From positions 27,383-91,382 of the forward strand of contig NZ_JNJP01000008.1 of NCBI RefSeq assembly GCF_000701705.1: DNA of 64,000 nucleotides. The letters run 5' to 3'. The notes below the pieces were generated by a model that was not told where the DNA came from, searched no databases, and saw nothing but the letters and a program-made list of their open reading frames with translations. Origin of the DNA: Bilophila wadsworthia ATCC 49260 (GTDB lineage Bacteria; Desulfobacterota; Desulfovibrionia; Desulfovibrionales; Desulfovibrionaceae). Numbering within the stretch: position 1 is the first letter of the stretch; each line of letters begins with the position of its first letter. Positions 8,184 through 16,663 of the stretch are shown here, in pieces. The position numbers and the translations under genes were made by a program.

Positions 8184-9890
8184 TTACCTGTTCAGGCACA
8201 CGGTAAATACGGTCCCTTCCCCGACCGTGCTTGAGCAGGAGATGCTGCCGCCGTGTTCTTCAATAATGGCATAGGCTTTTGACAGGCCGAGGCCAAGCCC
8301 GTTCTTTTTGGTCGAGATGAAGGGCATATGGATTGTGGACAGCAGATTCGGGGGGATGCCGCAGCCCGTGTCCTTGAGTTCGATGCGGATCTGCCCGCCT
8401 TCCGCGTACAGGCGCACGGAGAGGGTGCCCCCTTGCGGCATGGCGTCCATCGCGTTCAGCCCGAGGTTGAGCAGGACCTGCCGGATCTGGCTCCGCTCGC
8501 CGAGGACCCGGTCGTCCTCCGCCTCGTTGGAGAAGCTGTACCGGATGCCGCGCTTGTCCATTTCGGCGGAGCTCAGTTCCGCGATTTCCTGTATCAGCGG
8601 GGACAGCGGGAAATATTCGAGTTTCAGCGGCGAGGGCTTGGCGAAGGCCAGGAACTCGGAAATCAGGTTGTTGATGCGGGCCACTTCTTCAACCACGAAG
8701 CCGAGCAGCCGGACTTCCCGCGACTTGACGGCGAGGGACGCGAGCACCACTTCGGCGGAGGTCTTGATGACCACGAGGGGGTTGCGGATCTCGTGGGCGA
8801 AGCCGAGGGCTATTTCGCCGAGCATACGCGAACGCTCCTGCCGGGCGGACTTGATGCTCTCGTGCCGCATGATTTCCAGCTGCCGCGCCATGACGTTGAA
8901 ACCGGCGGTCAGCTCGGCGATCTCGTCGTTCCCCCGGACGGGAAGCTGGCAGTCGAGCTTTCCGGCGGCGATGTCGCGCGCGCCCTCGTTGAGCTGGCGG
9001 AGGGGGCTTATCAGCCTGCGGGCCAGCACGTACCCGATCCCCGCCGAGAGCAGGGTCCCGAAGATGAAAAAGCCCCAGAACAGCACCGGGCTCGCCAGCC
9101 AGCCCCGGAAGGGGAGCAGGAGGGCGGAGGTGACGAACAGCGCCTGGACCTCGCCGTTTTCGCCGCGCGCCACGGCGATCAGGGAATGCGCGCCGGGGGT
9201 GTCGTCGGTCCAGTCGGGTTCGGGGATGAAGACGGTTGAGGCCCCTTTCCCGATCTCTTCCAAGGCGCTGCGCGGGATGTGGAAACGCTTGTCCGAGGCC
9301 GAAGAATAGACCTGCCGGAATGTGCCGCCCTCCGGCAGGAAGATACGCAGGATCACCGGGCCGCTGGCGCTGCTGTCCGAGTAGTCGATGCTGAACCAGC
9401 TGGCAAGCTGGAGGGTACGGACCTTGCCGTCGTCCGCCGTGAATGCCCGTTCGCTCGTGACGGCGACCCGCCGCGTACCGTCGGCCATGAGGACCCAGCT
9501 GAACAGGGCGCCGGGATACAGCGGCTCCGCGATCCGGCCTTCGGGCAGGGTGGCGTAGAGCAGCCCCCCCTCCGCGTCCCGGAGCCACAGCGCGTCGATA
9601 TCCATAAAGGAAAGGGCCGCGGCTTCCCTTTTGTTGAGGGTCGTCTTGCCGTCGAAGCGGGTATCGAGGAGGCGGCTCACGGCCTTGAGGCGCTCGTGCG
9701 TTTCCTCGACGCTGTGGCGCATGTAGGTCGTGGCTTCCCCGAGCCAGCGCTCGATGTTCCTGTTCACCACATCGGCGATGAGCTCCGTGGTGATCTTGCT
9801 CGCCACCAGCATGGGTATGACCGCCACCAGGACGAAGGCCAGCACCAGCTTGGCGACGAGCGATATCTTCAATCCGCGAAAATACTTCAT
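8184..9890 (-). CDS. Membrane sensor histidine kinase
   Basis: A 568-aa kinase. TM1 is at about residues 10-30 (LVAKLVLAFVLVAVIPMLV). A periplasmic sensor of ~230 residues follows, then TM2 (PVLFWGFFIFGTLLSAGIGYVLA), HAMP, the phospho-accepting H-box (LGFAHEIRNPL), and the N, G1 and G2 boxes (NLGLNAMDA, DTGCGIP, GLGLGLSKAYAI). Start at 9890 (MKYFRGLKISL) chosen because it places TM1 at the N-terminus; an upstream in-frame ATG at 9965 would add 25 unlikely residues. It is the partner of the NtrC-class regulator 154 bp downstream. The ligand is unknown; context suggests an envelope signal. Confidence 0.93.
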   Translation of the reverse strand: MKYFRGLKISLVAKLVLAFVLVAVIPMLVASKITTELIADVVNRNIERWLGEATTYMRHSVEETHERLKAVSRLLDTRFDGKTTLNKREAAALSFMDIDALWLRDAEGGLLYATLPEGRIAEPLYPGALFSWVLMADGTRRVAVTSERAFTADDGKVRTLQLASWFSIDYSDSSASGPVILRIFLPEGGTFRQVYSSASDKRFHIPRSALEEIGKGASTVFIPEPDWTDDTPGAHSLIAVARGENGEVQALFVTSALLLPFRGWLASPVLFWGFFIFGTLLSAGIGYVLARRLISPLRQLNEGARDIAAGKLDCQLPVRGNDEIAELTAGFNVMARQLEIMRHESIKSARQERSRMLGEIALGFAHEIRNPLVVIKTSAEVVLASLAVKSREVRLLGFVVEEVARINNLISEFLAFAKPSPLKLEYFPLSPLIQEIAELSSAEMDKRGIRYSFSNEAEDDRVLGERSQIRQVLLNLGLNAMDAMPQGGTLSVRLYAEGGQIRIELKDTGCGIPPNLLSTIHMPFISTKKNGLGLGLSKAYAIIEEHGGSISCSSTVGEGTVFTVCLNR

Positions 9891-10101
9891 AACCCGCCCT
9901 GAACAGCGTATATTATTAAGGATAACCGGGGGACGGAGACTACCGCATGTTGTGTGGCCCAGCATAGCGCAGCCGCTGGGCGGGGTCTAACACCATTTCC
10001 TGTAGCAAGCTCCATTTTTTGTAGCTCGTTTCCTTCATTTTATGTTGCTTCCTCTCGATCCCCGCGGTTTTCGCCGCCTCGCGCCTTTTTTTGCAATCAT
10101 A

Positions 10102-10122
10102 GGGGAAGCAATGGCATTCCCC
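10102..10122 (+). promoter_or_regulatory. Inverted repeat upstream of the sigma-54 promoter
   Basis: GGGGAA (10102-10107) and TTCCCC (10117-10122) are exact inverted repeats separated by 9 bp, ending about 15 bp before the -24 element. This could be an activator or repressor site. It is closer to the promoter than most NtrC-type enhancers, so the role is uncertain. Confidence 0.35.
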
Positions 10123-10137
10123 GGATTTCCGGCGCCG

Positions 10138-10152
10138 TGGCACGCTGTTTGC
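10138..10152 (+). promoter_or_regulatory. Sigma-54 promoter (-24/-12)
   Basis: TGGCAC at 10138-10143, exactly 5 nt, then TTGC at 10149-10152: a full match to the TGGCAC-N5-TTGC consensus. It sits 31 bp upstream of the phosphatase start at 10184 and drives the plus-strand operon. The adjacent divergent genes encode an NtrC-class activator and its kinase, which makes it functionally coherent. Confidence 0.88.
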
Positions 10153-10183
10153 TTATTTTGGGGAAACAGCCCGGAGTTTCCAC

Positions 10184-10924
10184 ATGCATACCGATCACCC
10201 CTTCACGGAGAAGCAAGACGTGTTCCAGTTGCCCGATTTCGCGGCGGGGCCGTATTCCGTCATCTGCGATTTCGACGGCACCGTCACGCCGTTCGACGTG
10301 ACCGACGCGATCCTCGAACGGTTCGCCCGGCCAGCCTGGAAAACCATCGAGGACGAATGGGTGCGGGGTGCCATCTCGGCCCGCCAGTGCATGGAGCGGC
10401 AGATCCCGCTCATCGAGGCTCCGCTGGAGCGGCTGGACGCCTTTCTGGACACGGTCCCCGTCACCGGCGGGTTCGTGGAGTTCGTGCGGTACAGCCGCTC
10501 GAAAGGCATCCCCCTCGGCATCGTGAGCGACGGCATGGACTACCCCATCAAGCGCATCTTGAACAGGCACGGCCTGCGCCATGTCCCCGTGGTCGCCAAC
10601 CGCATGGTCTACAGGGAAGGGGCCTACCGCCTCGAATTCCCCTACGGACGCGAGGGCTGCGCTTCCGGGGTGTGCAAGTGCGGCGTTGCCGAGGCCGTCT
10701 CGGGGGACGGCAAGACCCTGCTCATCGGAGACGGGCTTTCCGACTGCTGTCTGGCGCGCTCGGCCTCGTTCACGCTGGCCCGGCAGGGCAAGGCCCTGCA
10801 CCGCCGCTGTGCCGCCGAAGGGTATCCGTATTTCACCTATCTTGATTTCTTCGACATCCTTGAGGCGTTCGGCGCACCCCTGCCGAAGCCCATCGCCGCG
10901 CCCGCCGCGGCTCCGGCTGCCTAG
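10184..10924 (+). CDS. HAD-superfamily phosphatase, MtnX-like
   Basis: A 246-aa cytosolic HAD phosphatase. Motif I is CDFDGTVTP (nucleophile first Asp), motif II is the GIVSDG region, and motif IV is LLIGDGLSDCCLA. The fold is HAD-IB, close to the MtnX/SerB group that dephosphorylates small phosphometabolites. A Cys pair GVCKCG near residue 165 is unusual and could bind metal. The C-terminus is a low-complexity Ala/Pro tail. First gene after the sigma-54 promoter, with GGAG before the ATG. The substrate is unknown; operon context suggests a phosphorylated intermediate of an amino-metabolite or lipid head group. Confidence 0.82.
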   Translation: MHTDHPFTEKQDVFQLPDFAAGPYSVICDFDGTVTPFDVTDAILERFARPAWKTIEDEWVRGAISARQCMERQIPLIEAPLERLDAFLDTVPVTGGFVEFVRYSRSKGIPLGIVSDGMDYPIKRILNRHGLRHVPVVANRMVYREGAYRLEFPYGREGCASGVCKCGVAEAVSGDGKTLLIGDGLSDCCLARSASFTLARQGKALHRRCAAEGYPYFTYLDFFDILEAFGAPLPKPIAAPAAAPAA

Positions 10925-11046
10925 GGCGGAGAGCTTTGCCTTTGGAACAAATCCCATTTCGAAGGGGATTGTTTGAACCTGCATCCCTCCTTTCCCCAAG
11001 ATCTCCGGCCCCTTTCACATTTCACCCCCAACCTGTGGAGAATGTC

Positions 11047-12432
11047 TTGAAGACCACGAAAGCAGACGAAAAGGCGCTTCTCGAAGCCGAATCCCGGTAT
11101 TGCTCCTACGGCGACACCGTGCACTATCTGGAACCGGCGAAGCTGTTCGCGGGCTGTAACGGCTCGTTCCTGTACGATTACGAGGACAAGCCCTATCTCG
11201 ACCTCCAGATGTGGTATTCCGCCGTCAACTTCGGCTATGCCAACCCGCGCCTGAACGATGCCCTGAAGCGCCAGATCGACACGCTGCCGCAGGTCGCCTC
11301 CCAGTACCTGCACAAGGAAAAGATCGAACTCGCCGCCATGCTCTGCGAATCCATCAAGGACGCGTGGGGCGAAGAGGGCCGCGTGCACTTCAACGTGGGC
11401 GGCTCGCAGGCCATTGAGGACTCCCTCAAGCTCGTGCGCAACGCCTGCGGCGGCAAGAGCCTCATGATCGCCTTCGAGGGCGGCTACCACGGGCGCACGC
11501 TCGGCGCGTCGTCCATCACCTCCTCCTACCGCTACCGCCGCCGTTACGGGCACTTCGGGGAACGCGCGCTGTTCGTGCCCTTCCCGTACTGCTTCCGCTG
11601 CCCCTACGGCAAGCGCCGCGACGACTGCGGCATGTTCTGCGCCGACCAGTTCGAGCGCCTGTTCGAAACCGAATATTACGGCGTGTGGGACCCCAAGGCC
11701 GGGGAAGCCGAATACGCCGCGTTCTATGTGGAATGCATCCAGGGCACGGGCGGCTATGTGGTCCCGCCGGACGGCTATTACCCGCGCCTCAAGAAGGTCC
11801 TCGACGAGCGCAAGATCATGCTCGTGGACGACGAAATCCAGATGGGCTTCTACCGTACCGGCAAGCTCTGGGGCCTCCAGAACTTCGGCATCACCCCGGA
11901 CGTGGTGGTCTTCGGCAAGGCCATGACCAACGGCCTGAACCCCCTCGCAGGCATCTGGGCCAAGGAACGGTATATCAATCCGCAGGTGTTCCCCTGCGGC
12001 TCCACGCACTCGACCTTTGCCAGCAACCCCCTCGGCACGGCGGTGGCCCTCGAAACCATGCGGATGCTGGCGGAAGAGGACTACGAAACCCGCGTGCGCG
12101 AGATGGGCGCCTACTTCCTTGAGGGCCTGCGCGAGCTGAAGTCCCGCTACGCCATCATCGGCGACGTGGACGGCCTCGGCCTTGCCCTGCGCGCCGAAAT
12201 CTGCGCGGCGGACGGCTTCACCCCCGACAAGGCCATGATGGACCGCATCGTGGACGAGGGCATCAAGGGCGACCTCATGGTCGACGGCAAGCGGTACGGC
12301 CTTGTCCTTGACGTGGGCGGCTACTATAAGAATGTGATCACCCTTGCGCCGTCGTTGAACATCACGCGCGAAGAGGTCGATCTTGCCATGCGCCTGCTGG
12401 ATGAAATCCTGCGCCGCGTGACGAAAAACTGA
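11047..12432 (+). CDS. Class III PLP-dependent aminotransferase
   Basis: A 461-aa fold-type I aminotransferase of the ornithine/4-aminobutyrate group. Visible are the PLP-phosphate segment GGSQAIEDSLKLVRNA, the aromatic stacking motif FEGGYHGRT, the Asp that contacts the pyridine nitrogen (LVDDEIQMGFYRTG) and the Schiff-base Lys in VVFGKAMTNGLNP. A Cys-rich insert (CFRCPYGKRRDDCGMFC) occurs in a subset of this class. The TTG start at 11047 is preferred: GGAG lies 6 nt upstream and a family-typical N-terminus follows; an ATG start 37 codons upstream would add a Pro-rich tail. Likely aminates an aldehyde or keto intermediate of the operon pathway. Confidence 0.88.
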   Translation: MKTTKADEKALLEAESRYCSYGDTVHYLEPAKLFAGCNGSFLYDYEDKPYLDLQMWYSAVNFGYANPRLNDALKRQIDTLPQVASQYLHKEKIELAAMLCESIKDAWGEEGRVHFNVGGSQAIEDSLKLVRNACGGKSLMIAFEGGYHGRTLGASSITSSYRYRRRYGHFGERALFVPFPYCFRCPYGKRRDDCGMFCADQFERLFETEYYGVWDPKAGEAEYAAFYVECIQGTGGYVVPPDGYYPRLKKVLDERKIMLVDDEIQMGFYRTGKLWGLQNFGITPDVVVFGKAMTNGLNPLAGIWAKERYINPQVFPCGSTHSTFASNPLGTAVALETMRMLAEEDYETRVREMGAYFLEGLRELKSRYAIIGDVDGLGLALRAEICAADGFTPDKAMMDRIVDEGIKGDLMVDGKRYGLVLDVGGYYKNVITLAPSLNITREEVDLAMRLLDEILRRVTKN

Positions 12433-12440
12433 CTTTTGCC

Positions 12441-12462
12441 GGGCCGGGGGAAACCCCGGCCC
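12441..12462 (+). other. Intercistronic hairpin
   Basis: A perfect 9-bp G/C stem (12441-12449 with 12454-12462) and 4-nt loop between the aminotransferase and hydrolase genes. No U-run follows, so it is more likely an mRNA stability or processing element than a terminator. Confidence 0.5.
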
Positions 12463-12484
12463 GACGACAAGGATTTTCCCTTCT

Positions 12485-13447
12485 ATGCAGAGCCTTGAAC
12501 GACTCGGCCCTTTCTTCCCGGGGGGGCGCATCGGCTTTTTGCTGGTGCACGGCCTTGCCGGGACGCCCGCCGAAATGAAGATCCTCGGCAAGCGCCTGAA
12601 CAGGTACGGCTTCACCGTCCTGTGCCCGCAGCTTGCCGGGCATTGCGCCTCGGAAGAGGAGCTCATCACCACCTGCTGGTCGGACTGGTCGCGGAGCGTC
12701 GAGGACGCCTTCGACGCGCTCTCGCAGCACATGGACGCGGTGTTCGTGGGCGGGCTTTCCGCCGGGGCCGTGCTCTCGCTGCGCCACGCCCAGCGTTATC
12801 CGGGGCGGGCGCGGGGGCTGGCCCTCTATTCCACGACCCTGCGGTACGACGGCTGGACCATCCCCAAGCTGAGCTTCCTTCTGCCGCTCATCCTCAAGAC
12901 GCCCTATTTCGGCAAGCGCTACCGTTTTGAGGAAGCCTTCCCCTACGGCATCATGGACGACAAGCTGCGCGGGCGCATCCTCGCGCAGATGCAGAGCGGG
13001 GACGCTGCGGCGGCGGGCTTTACGGCCACGCCCGGCGCGTCGCTGAAACAGCTCTGGGGGCTGGTGGCGGCGGTGAAACGCGATCTGCCGAGCATCAAGA
13101 CGCCCACGCTCATCGTGCACGCCGGCAACGACGACATCGCCAGCGCGCGCAGCAACGCCCTGTATGTGCGCGACCACATCGGCGGGCCCACGGAACTGCT
13201 CCTGCTCGACAGAAGCTACCATATGGTCACCATCGATCAGGAGCGCAACGTGGTGGGCGACGCCACGGCGCGTTTCGCCTGGAATCTGCTTTCCGACGCG
13301 GAGCGCGAACGCCTCGCCGCCGTGGCCCGCGAGCCTGTCCCCGCCGCGCCGGAGACCTCTGCGCAAACGCCGGACGCCGCCGCTCCATCTCCCGCTTCCT
13401 CGGTTGCGGAAGGGATGGAAAAAGCGGCGGAGGGGGCGGGGCGATGA
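12485..13447 (+). CDS. Alpha/beta hydrolase, carboxylesterase/lysophospholipase-like
   Basis: A 320-aa alpha/beta hydrolase: oxyanion region LLVHGLAGTPAEM, nucleophile elbow GLSAGA (Ser), a late Asp in VHAGNDDIA and catalytic His in DRSYHMVTID. This matches the carboxylesterase Est30 / monoacylglycerol lipase group acting on acyl esters. The C-terminal 50 residues are Ala/Pro-rich and probably disordered. There is no signal peptide, so it acts in the cytosol or at the inner leaflet. The stop overlaps the next gene start (ATGA at 13444), so it is translationally coupled to the SMR pair. Confidence 0.85.
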   Translation: MQSLERLGPFFPGGRIGFLLVHGLAGTPAEMKILGKRLNRYGFTVLCPQLAGHCASEEELITTCWSDWSRSVEDAFDALSQHMDAVFVGGLSAGAVLSLRHAQRYPGRARGLALYSTTLRYDGWTIPKLSFLLPLILKTPYFGKRYRFEEAFPYGIMDDKLRGRILAQMQSGDAAAAGFTATPGASLKQLWGLVAAVKRDLPSIKTPTLIVHAGNDDIASARSNALYVRDHIGGPTELLLLDRSYHMVTIDQERNVVGDATARFAWNLLSDAERERLAAVAREPVPAAPETSAQTPDAAAPSPASSVAEGMEKAAEGAGR

Positions 13448-13806
13448 CCGCGCTGATCGTCTTCCTGTGGATCGCCAACATGCTCGTGGACACGGGCGGG
13501 CAGCTTTTCTTCAAGGCGGCGGCCAGCGAGCATACCGCCGGGGCGGGCGGCCTCGCGCACTGGAAGCGCATGGCTTCCCGGCCTTGGCTGTGGTTCGGCA
13601 TCTGCTGCTACGTGCTCGAGTTTTTCGTGTGGATGGCGTTCCTTTCGCAGGTTGAGCTTTCCGTGGGCGTCATGCTCGGCTCGTTCAACATCGTGGTGAT
13701 CATGCTTGCGGGGCGGCTGTTCTTCAAGGAGAAGCTGACCCGCTGGCGCGTGACCGGCATTTCCCTGATTACGCTCGGGGTGGCCATTGTGGGGGTGGGC
13801 GGATGA
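13444..13806 (+). CDS. SMR/EamA-type small membrane protein, first of a pair
   Basis: A 120-aa protein with four hydrophobic segments (about residues 2-20, 47-66, 70-90 and 98-119), typical of small multidrug resistance/ArnE-type half-transporters. It contains the family-like motif VGVMLGSFNIVVIMLAGRLFFKEKL before the last helix. It overlaps the preceding and following genes by 4 nt, so three proteins are made from coupled frames. Adjacent unequal SMR pairs usually form antiparallel heterodimers; ArnE/ArnF flips a lipid-linked aminosugar. By analogy this pair may flip or export the operon product. Substrate inferred only. Confidence 0.8.
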   Translation: MTALIVFLWIANMLVDTGGQLFFKAAASEHTAGAGGLAHWKRMASRPWLWFGICCYVLEFFVWMAFLSQVELSVGVMLGSFNIVVIMLAGRLFFKEKLTRWRVTGISLITLGVAIVGVGG

Positions 13807-14213
13807 AGCGTTTTTACATCATCGGCTTCCTCATCCTGATGTCGTTCGATACGTTGAGCCAGATCAGCTTCAAATACGCTTCCACGCAGGCCCTGCCGCT
13901 GGAGCTGAGCCCTGACTGGCTCATGCGCCTGTTCCTGAACCCGTGGCTGTACGGGGCCATCGCGGGCTACCTCGGCGCGTTCGTGACGTGGATGACGCTC
14001 CTGCGCTATGCCCCGGTGGGGCCGTCGTTCGCGGCTTCGCACCTTGAACTCATCAGCGTGACCCTGTTTTCCGTGTGGCTGTTCAACGAGCCTCTGAACG
14101 CCTATAAAATCCTCGGCGGGGTGCTCATCCTGCTCGGCGTCCTGTGTCTGGCAAAAGACGAAAAGGACGACGAAGATGAGGCGGAAGCCGCCCCCGTCCG
14201 GGCCGGAGAGTAG
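13803..14213 (+). CDS. SMR/EamA-type small membrane protein, second of a pair
   Basis: A 136-aa protein with four membrane segments, including IIGFLILMSFDTLSQISF and KILGGVLILLGVLCLA, and a charged C-terminal tail (KDEKDDEDEAEAA). It is clearly related in fold to the preceding 120-aa protein but different in sequence, as in EmrE-family heterodimers. ATGA overlap at 13803. Probably the partner subunit of a lipid or metabolite flippase in this sigma-54 operon. Confidence 0.8.
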   Translation: MKRFYIIGFLILMSFDTLSQISFKYASTQALPLELSPDWLMRLFLNPWLYGAIAGYLGAFVTWMTLLRYAPVGPSFAASHLELISVTLFSVWLFNEPLNAYKILGGVLILLGVLCLAKDEKDDEDEAEAAPVRAGE

Positions 14214-14297
14214 GACGTTCTCTTTGAAACGTATCCAGAAACACTGCGGACAAGGATTCGATAAACACAAACGTCTTTGGAAAAGGAGGGATGGGGT

Positions 14298-14352
14298 TTG
14301 GGGAAGGGAGGGAAAAGCCTTTCTTCAGAAAGGTTTTCCCTCCCTTCCCCAA
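14298..14352. repeat. Long purine/pyrimidine inverted repeat
   Basis: Left arm 14298-14323 and right arm 14328-14352 pair over 25 bp with a single unpaired G, closing on the tetraloop TTCA. The arm is G/A-rich, with CTTTC..GAAAG at the tip. No T-run follows, so it is not a standard terminator although it lies between two operon genes. A similar perfect element lies at 63923-64000, which suggests a dispersed palindromic repeat family. Confidence 0.75.
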
Positions 14353-14364
14353 CGCCTCTCTGCC

Positions 14365-15582
14365 ATGTTAAAAAGAACTCGCTTCAGGATGCGCGAGCTG
14401 CCGCCCACCGCAGGACTGCCCATGCACATGGGGGATTGCTTCCGTGCGCCGGAAAAGCCGTTCACGGCGGGGCTGCGGGACTGGCTCGGCATCCCCGAAC
14501 CGATCATGGCCTGCTCCGGCACCGCCGCCTTCGTGTTGGCCCTGCGGACGCTGGCCCGCCGCAATCCGGGCCGGAGCCGCGTCGTCGTCCCGGCCTACAC
14601 CTGCCCGCTCGTCCCGCTGGCCGTGCGGCTTGCCGGTTTGCGGGCCGTGGCGTGCGACACGCTGCCCGGAGGGTTTGGAATCGATCCCGGCGCGCTCGGG
14701 CGCTGCTGCGATGAAACCGCGCTCGCCGTGGTCCCCGCGCATCTGGGCGGCAGGGCTTCGGACATTTCCGCCGTCTCCGCCGTGGCCCATGCCTATGGAG
14801 CCGTCGTGATCGAGGACGCCGCGCAAGCACTCGGCGCGTCTTTCGGAGGCCGGAGCGTGGGGCTGTCCGGCGACATCGGCTTTTTCAGCCTTGCCGTGGG
14901 CAAGGGGCTTACCACGTACGAGGGCGGCGTGCTGTTCAGCCGCGATCCGGACCTGCACGCCGAGCTTCAAGGGACGGCCTCCCGCGTCTTGCGGCCCGGC
15001 CTGCTCTGGAACGCCCGGCGCGTCCTTGAACTGCTCGGCTACGCCGTGGCCTATAACCCGGCGCTGCTGCCCTTGGCCTATGGGCGCCCGCTGCGGCGCG
15101 AGCTTGACCGGGGCGACGAGATCGCGGCGGTGGGCGACGCCTTCACGCTGGACGACATCCCCCTGCACCGCATGGACCCGCTGCGCCTGCGCGTGGCGGC
15201 GAACGCGCTGGAGCGGCTCCCGGCGTTCCTCGAGGCCGGACGTGACCGGGCCGTGCGCCGCGCCGGGATGCTGGAGCGGGCGGGCGCGGAAGTCCTGCGC
15301 GACGATCCGGGCGGGGAGGGGGTATGGCCTTTCTTTATGGTCCTCATGCCGGATCGGGACCGGCGGGACCGGGCGCTCGGCGCGCTGTGGCGGTCGGGGC
15401 TCGGGGTTTCCAAGCTGTTCGTCCGGGCCTTGCCGGACTATCCGTATCTGGCGGGTGCCGTCGAGGGCGGGCCCTGCCCGGCGGCGCGGGATTTGGCGGG
15501 CAGGATGCTGACCGTCACCAATACGCACTGGCTGGACGATGCCGCGTTCGCCCGTCTTGCCGGGGAGATATGCCATGCCTGA
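14365..15582 (+). CDS. DegT/DnrJ-type PLP aminotransferase-like protein
   Basis: A 405-aa DegT/DnrJ/EryC1-like protein: ACSGTAAFVLALRTL (phosphate binding), VVVPAYTCPLVPLAVRLAG, the Asp motif VIEDAAQALGASFGG, and a Lys in FSLAVGKGLTTYEGG at the expected Schiff-base position. The family acts mainly on 4-keto nucleotide sugars, but members using other keto substrates exist. No good ribosome site is visible; the ATG at 14365 was chosen as the first start after the palindrome. The 3' end overlaps the next gene by 8 nt. This is the second PLP enzyme in the operon, so two amino groups or an exchange reaction is plausible. Confidence 0.8.
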   Translation: MLKRTRFRMRELPPTAGLPMHMGDCFRAPEKPFTAGLRDWLGIPEPIMACSGTAAFVLALRTLARRNPGRSRVVVPAYTCPLVPLAVRLAGLRAVACDTLPGGFGIDPGALGRCCDETALAVVPAHLGGRASDISAVSAVAHAYGAVVIEDAAQALGASFGGRSVGLSGDIGFFSLAVGKGLTTYEGGVLFSRDPDLHAELQGTASRVLRPGLLWNARRVLELLGYAVAYNPALLPLAYGRPLRRELDRGDEIAAVGDAFTLDDIPLHRMDPLRLRVAANALERLPAFLEAGRDRAVRRAGMLERAGAEVLRDDPGGEGVWPFFMVLMPDRDRRDRALGALWRSGLGVSKLFVRALPDYPYLAGAVEGGPCPAARDLAGRMLTVTNTHWLDDAAFARLAGEICHA

Positions 15583-16663
15583 TGCCCGCCATGCCAATCT
15601 GCTCGAACCCGAGGCGTTGGTGGAGCTGTTCCTGCGCCACCCGCCGCAGGGCTTTGCCGCCGCTTCCGAAGCGGATCTGCCCGTCTTCGGAACCGATTTC
15701 GATCTGCTGACCACGCTGGAACCCGCGATTCTGGCGAAGATCCGCAGGCTTCCCCTGTTCGGGCTGTGGTCGCGCCTGCTGCGTTTCCCGGCCCGTTTCG
15801 CCGGGACCACGGCCACCGAATACGCGCCGCTCCCGAAGGGCTTGGAGCCGGGCGCGCTTCTGGACGGCTTCCGCGAGCGCTATGCCGCCGGGCAATCCCT
15901 GCTGATCGTCAAGGACGTGCCGGAAGTTTCCCCGCTGCTGGGTGCAGGGGACAACGAGGCCGCCATGCGGCTGGCCCGGATTGCGCCGGACAAGGGGTTC
16001 ATCGTCGTGGAAGGGCAGGCGCTGGCCTACGTTCCCATTGATTTTTCCAGTACAGACGAATACCTGTCGCGCCTCTCCAAGAGCCGCCGCAAGAACCTGC
16101 GCCGCAAGCTGAAGTCGCGCGAACGGCTGGACATCGAAGCCGTGCCGTTGGGGGACGCCCGGTTCGGCAGCCTTGATGTGCTGGAGGAGCTGTACGGCCT
16201 CTACCTCGGCGTCTACGCCCAGAGCGAAATCCATTTCGACCTGCTGACGCGGGATTTCTTCGCGGGGCTGCTGCAAAGCCGGGAGATCGGCGGCGTGGTA
16301 TTCTGTTACCGCCATGACGGGGAACTCGTGGGCTACAACATCTGCCTTGAGCACGGCGGGATGCTCATCGACAAGTACATCGGGCTGCGCTACCCGCAGG
16401 CACGGGAGCTCGACCTCTATTTCGTGAGCTGGTTCGTGAACCTCGAGCACGCGCTGGAGCGCGGCCTGCGCTTCTACGTGGCGGGCTGGACCGATCCTGA
16501 AGTCAAAGCCGGCCTCGGGGCGCGGTTTACGTTCACCCGGCATCTGGTCTGGGTGCGCAACCCGATCCTGCGCCGCATCCTGTACATGTTCCGGCATTGG
16601 TTTGAGTCCGACGTAAAGGCCGTGGGCGCGAAGGCGGCTGATAAGGATACGGATCATGCATGA
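15575..16663 (+). CDS. FemAB/GNAT-type acyltransferase-like protein
   Basis: A 362-aa soluble protein. The C-terminal half is GNAT-like, similar to BioF2/FemAB peptidoglycan or lipid N-acyltransferases: a basic stretch LSKSRRKNLRRKLKS before GVVFCYRHDGELVGYNICL, LIDKYIGLRYPQAR and LDLYFVSWFVNLEHALERG. The start at 15575 has GGGGAG upstream and overlaps the DegT stop. It probably transfers an acyl or aminoacyl group to the amine produced by the aminotransferases. Donor and acceptor are unknown. Confidence 0.7.
   Translation: MPDARHANLLEPEALVELFLRHPPQGFAAASEADLPVFGTDFDLLTTLEPAILAKIRRLPLFGLWSRLLRFPARFAGTTATEYAPLPKGLEPGALLDGFRERYAAGQSLLIVKDVPEVSPLLGAGDNEAAMRLARIAPDKGFIVVEGQALAYVPIDFSSTDEYLSRLSKSRRKNLRRKLKSRERLDIEAVPLGDARFGSLDVLEELYGLYLGVYAQSEIHFDLLTRDFFAGLLQSREIGGVVFCYRHDGELVGYNICLEHGGMLIDKYIGLRYPQARELDLYFVSWFVNLEHALERGLRFYVAGWTDPEVKAGLGARFTFTRHLVWVRNPILRRILYMFRHWFESDVKAVGAKAADKDTDHA

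Noticed and set aside
10921..12732. 603-aa minus-strand open frame
   Set aside because: Mirror frame of the class III aminotransferase, which has clear catalytic motifs.
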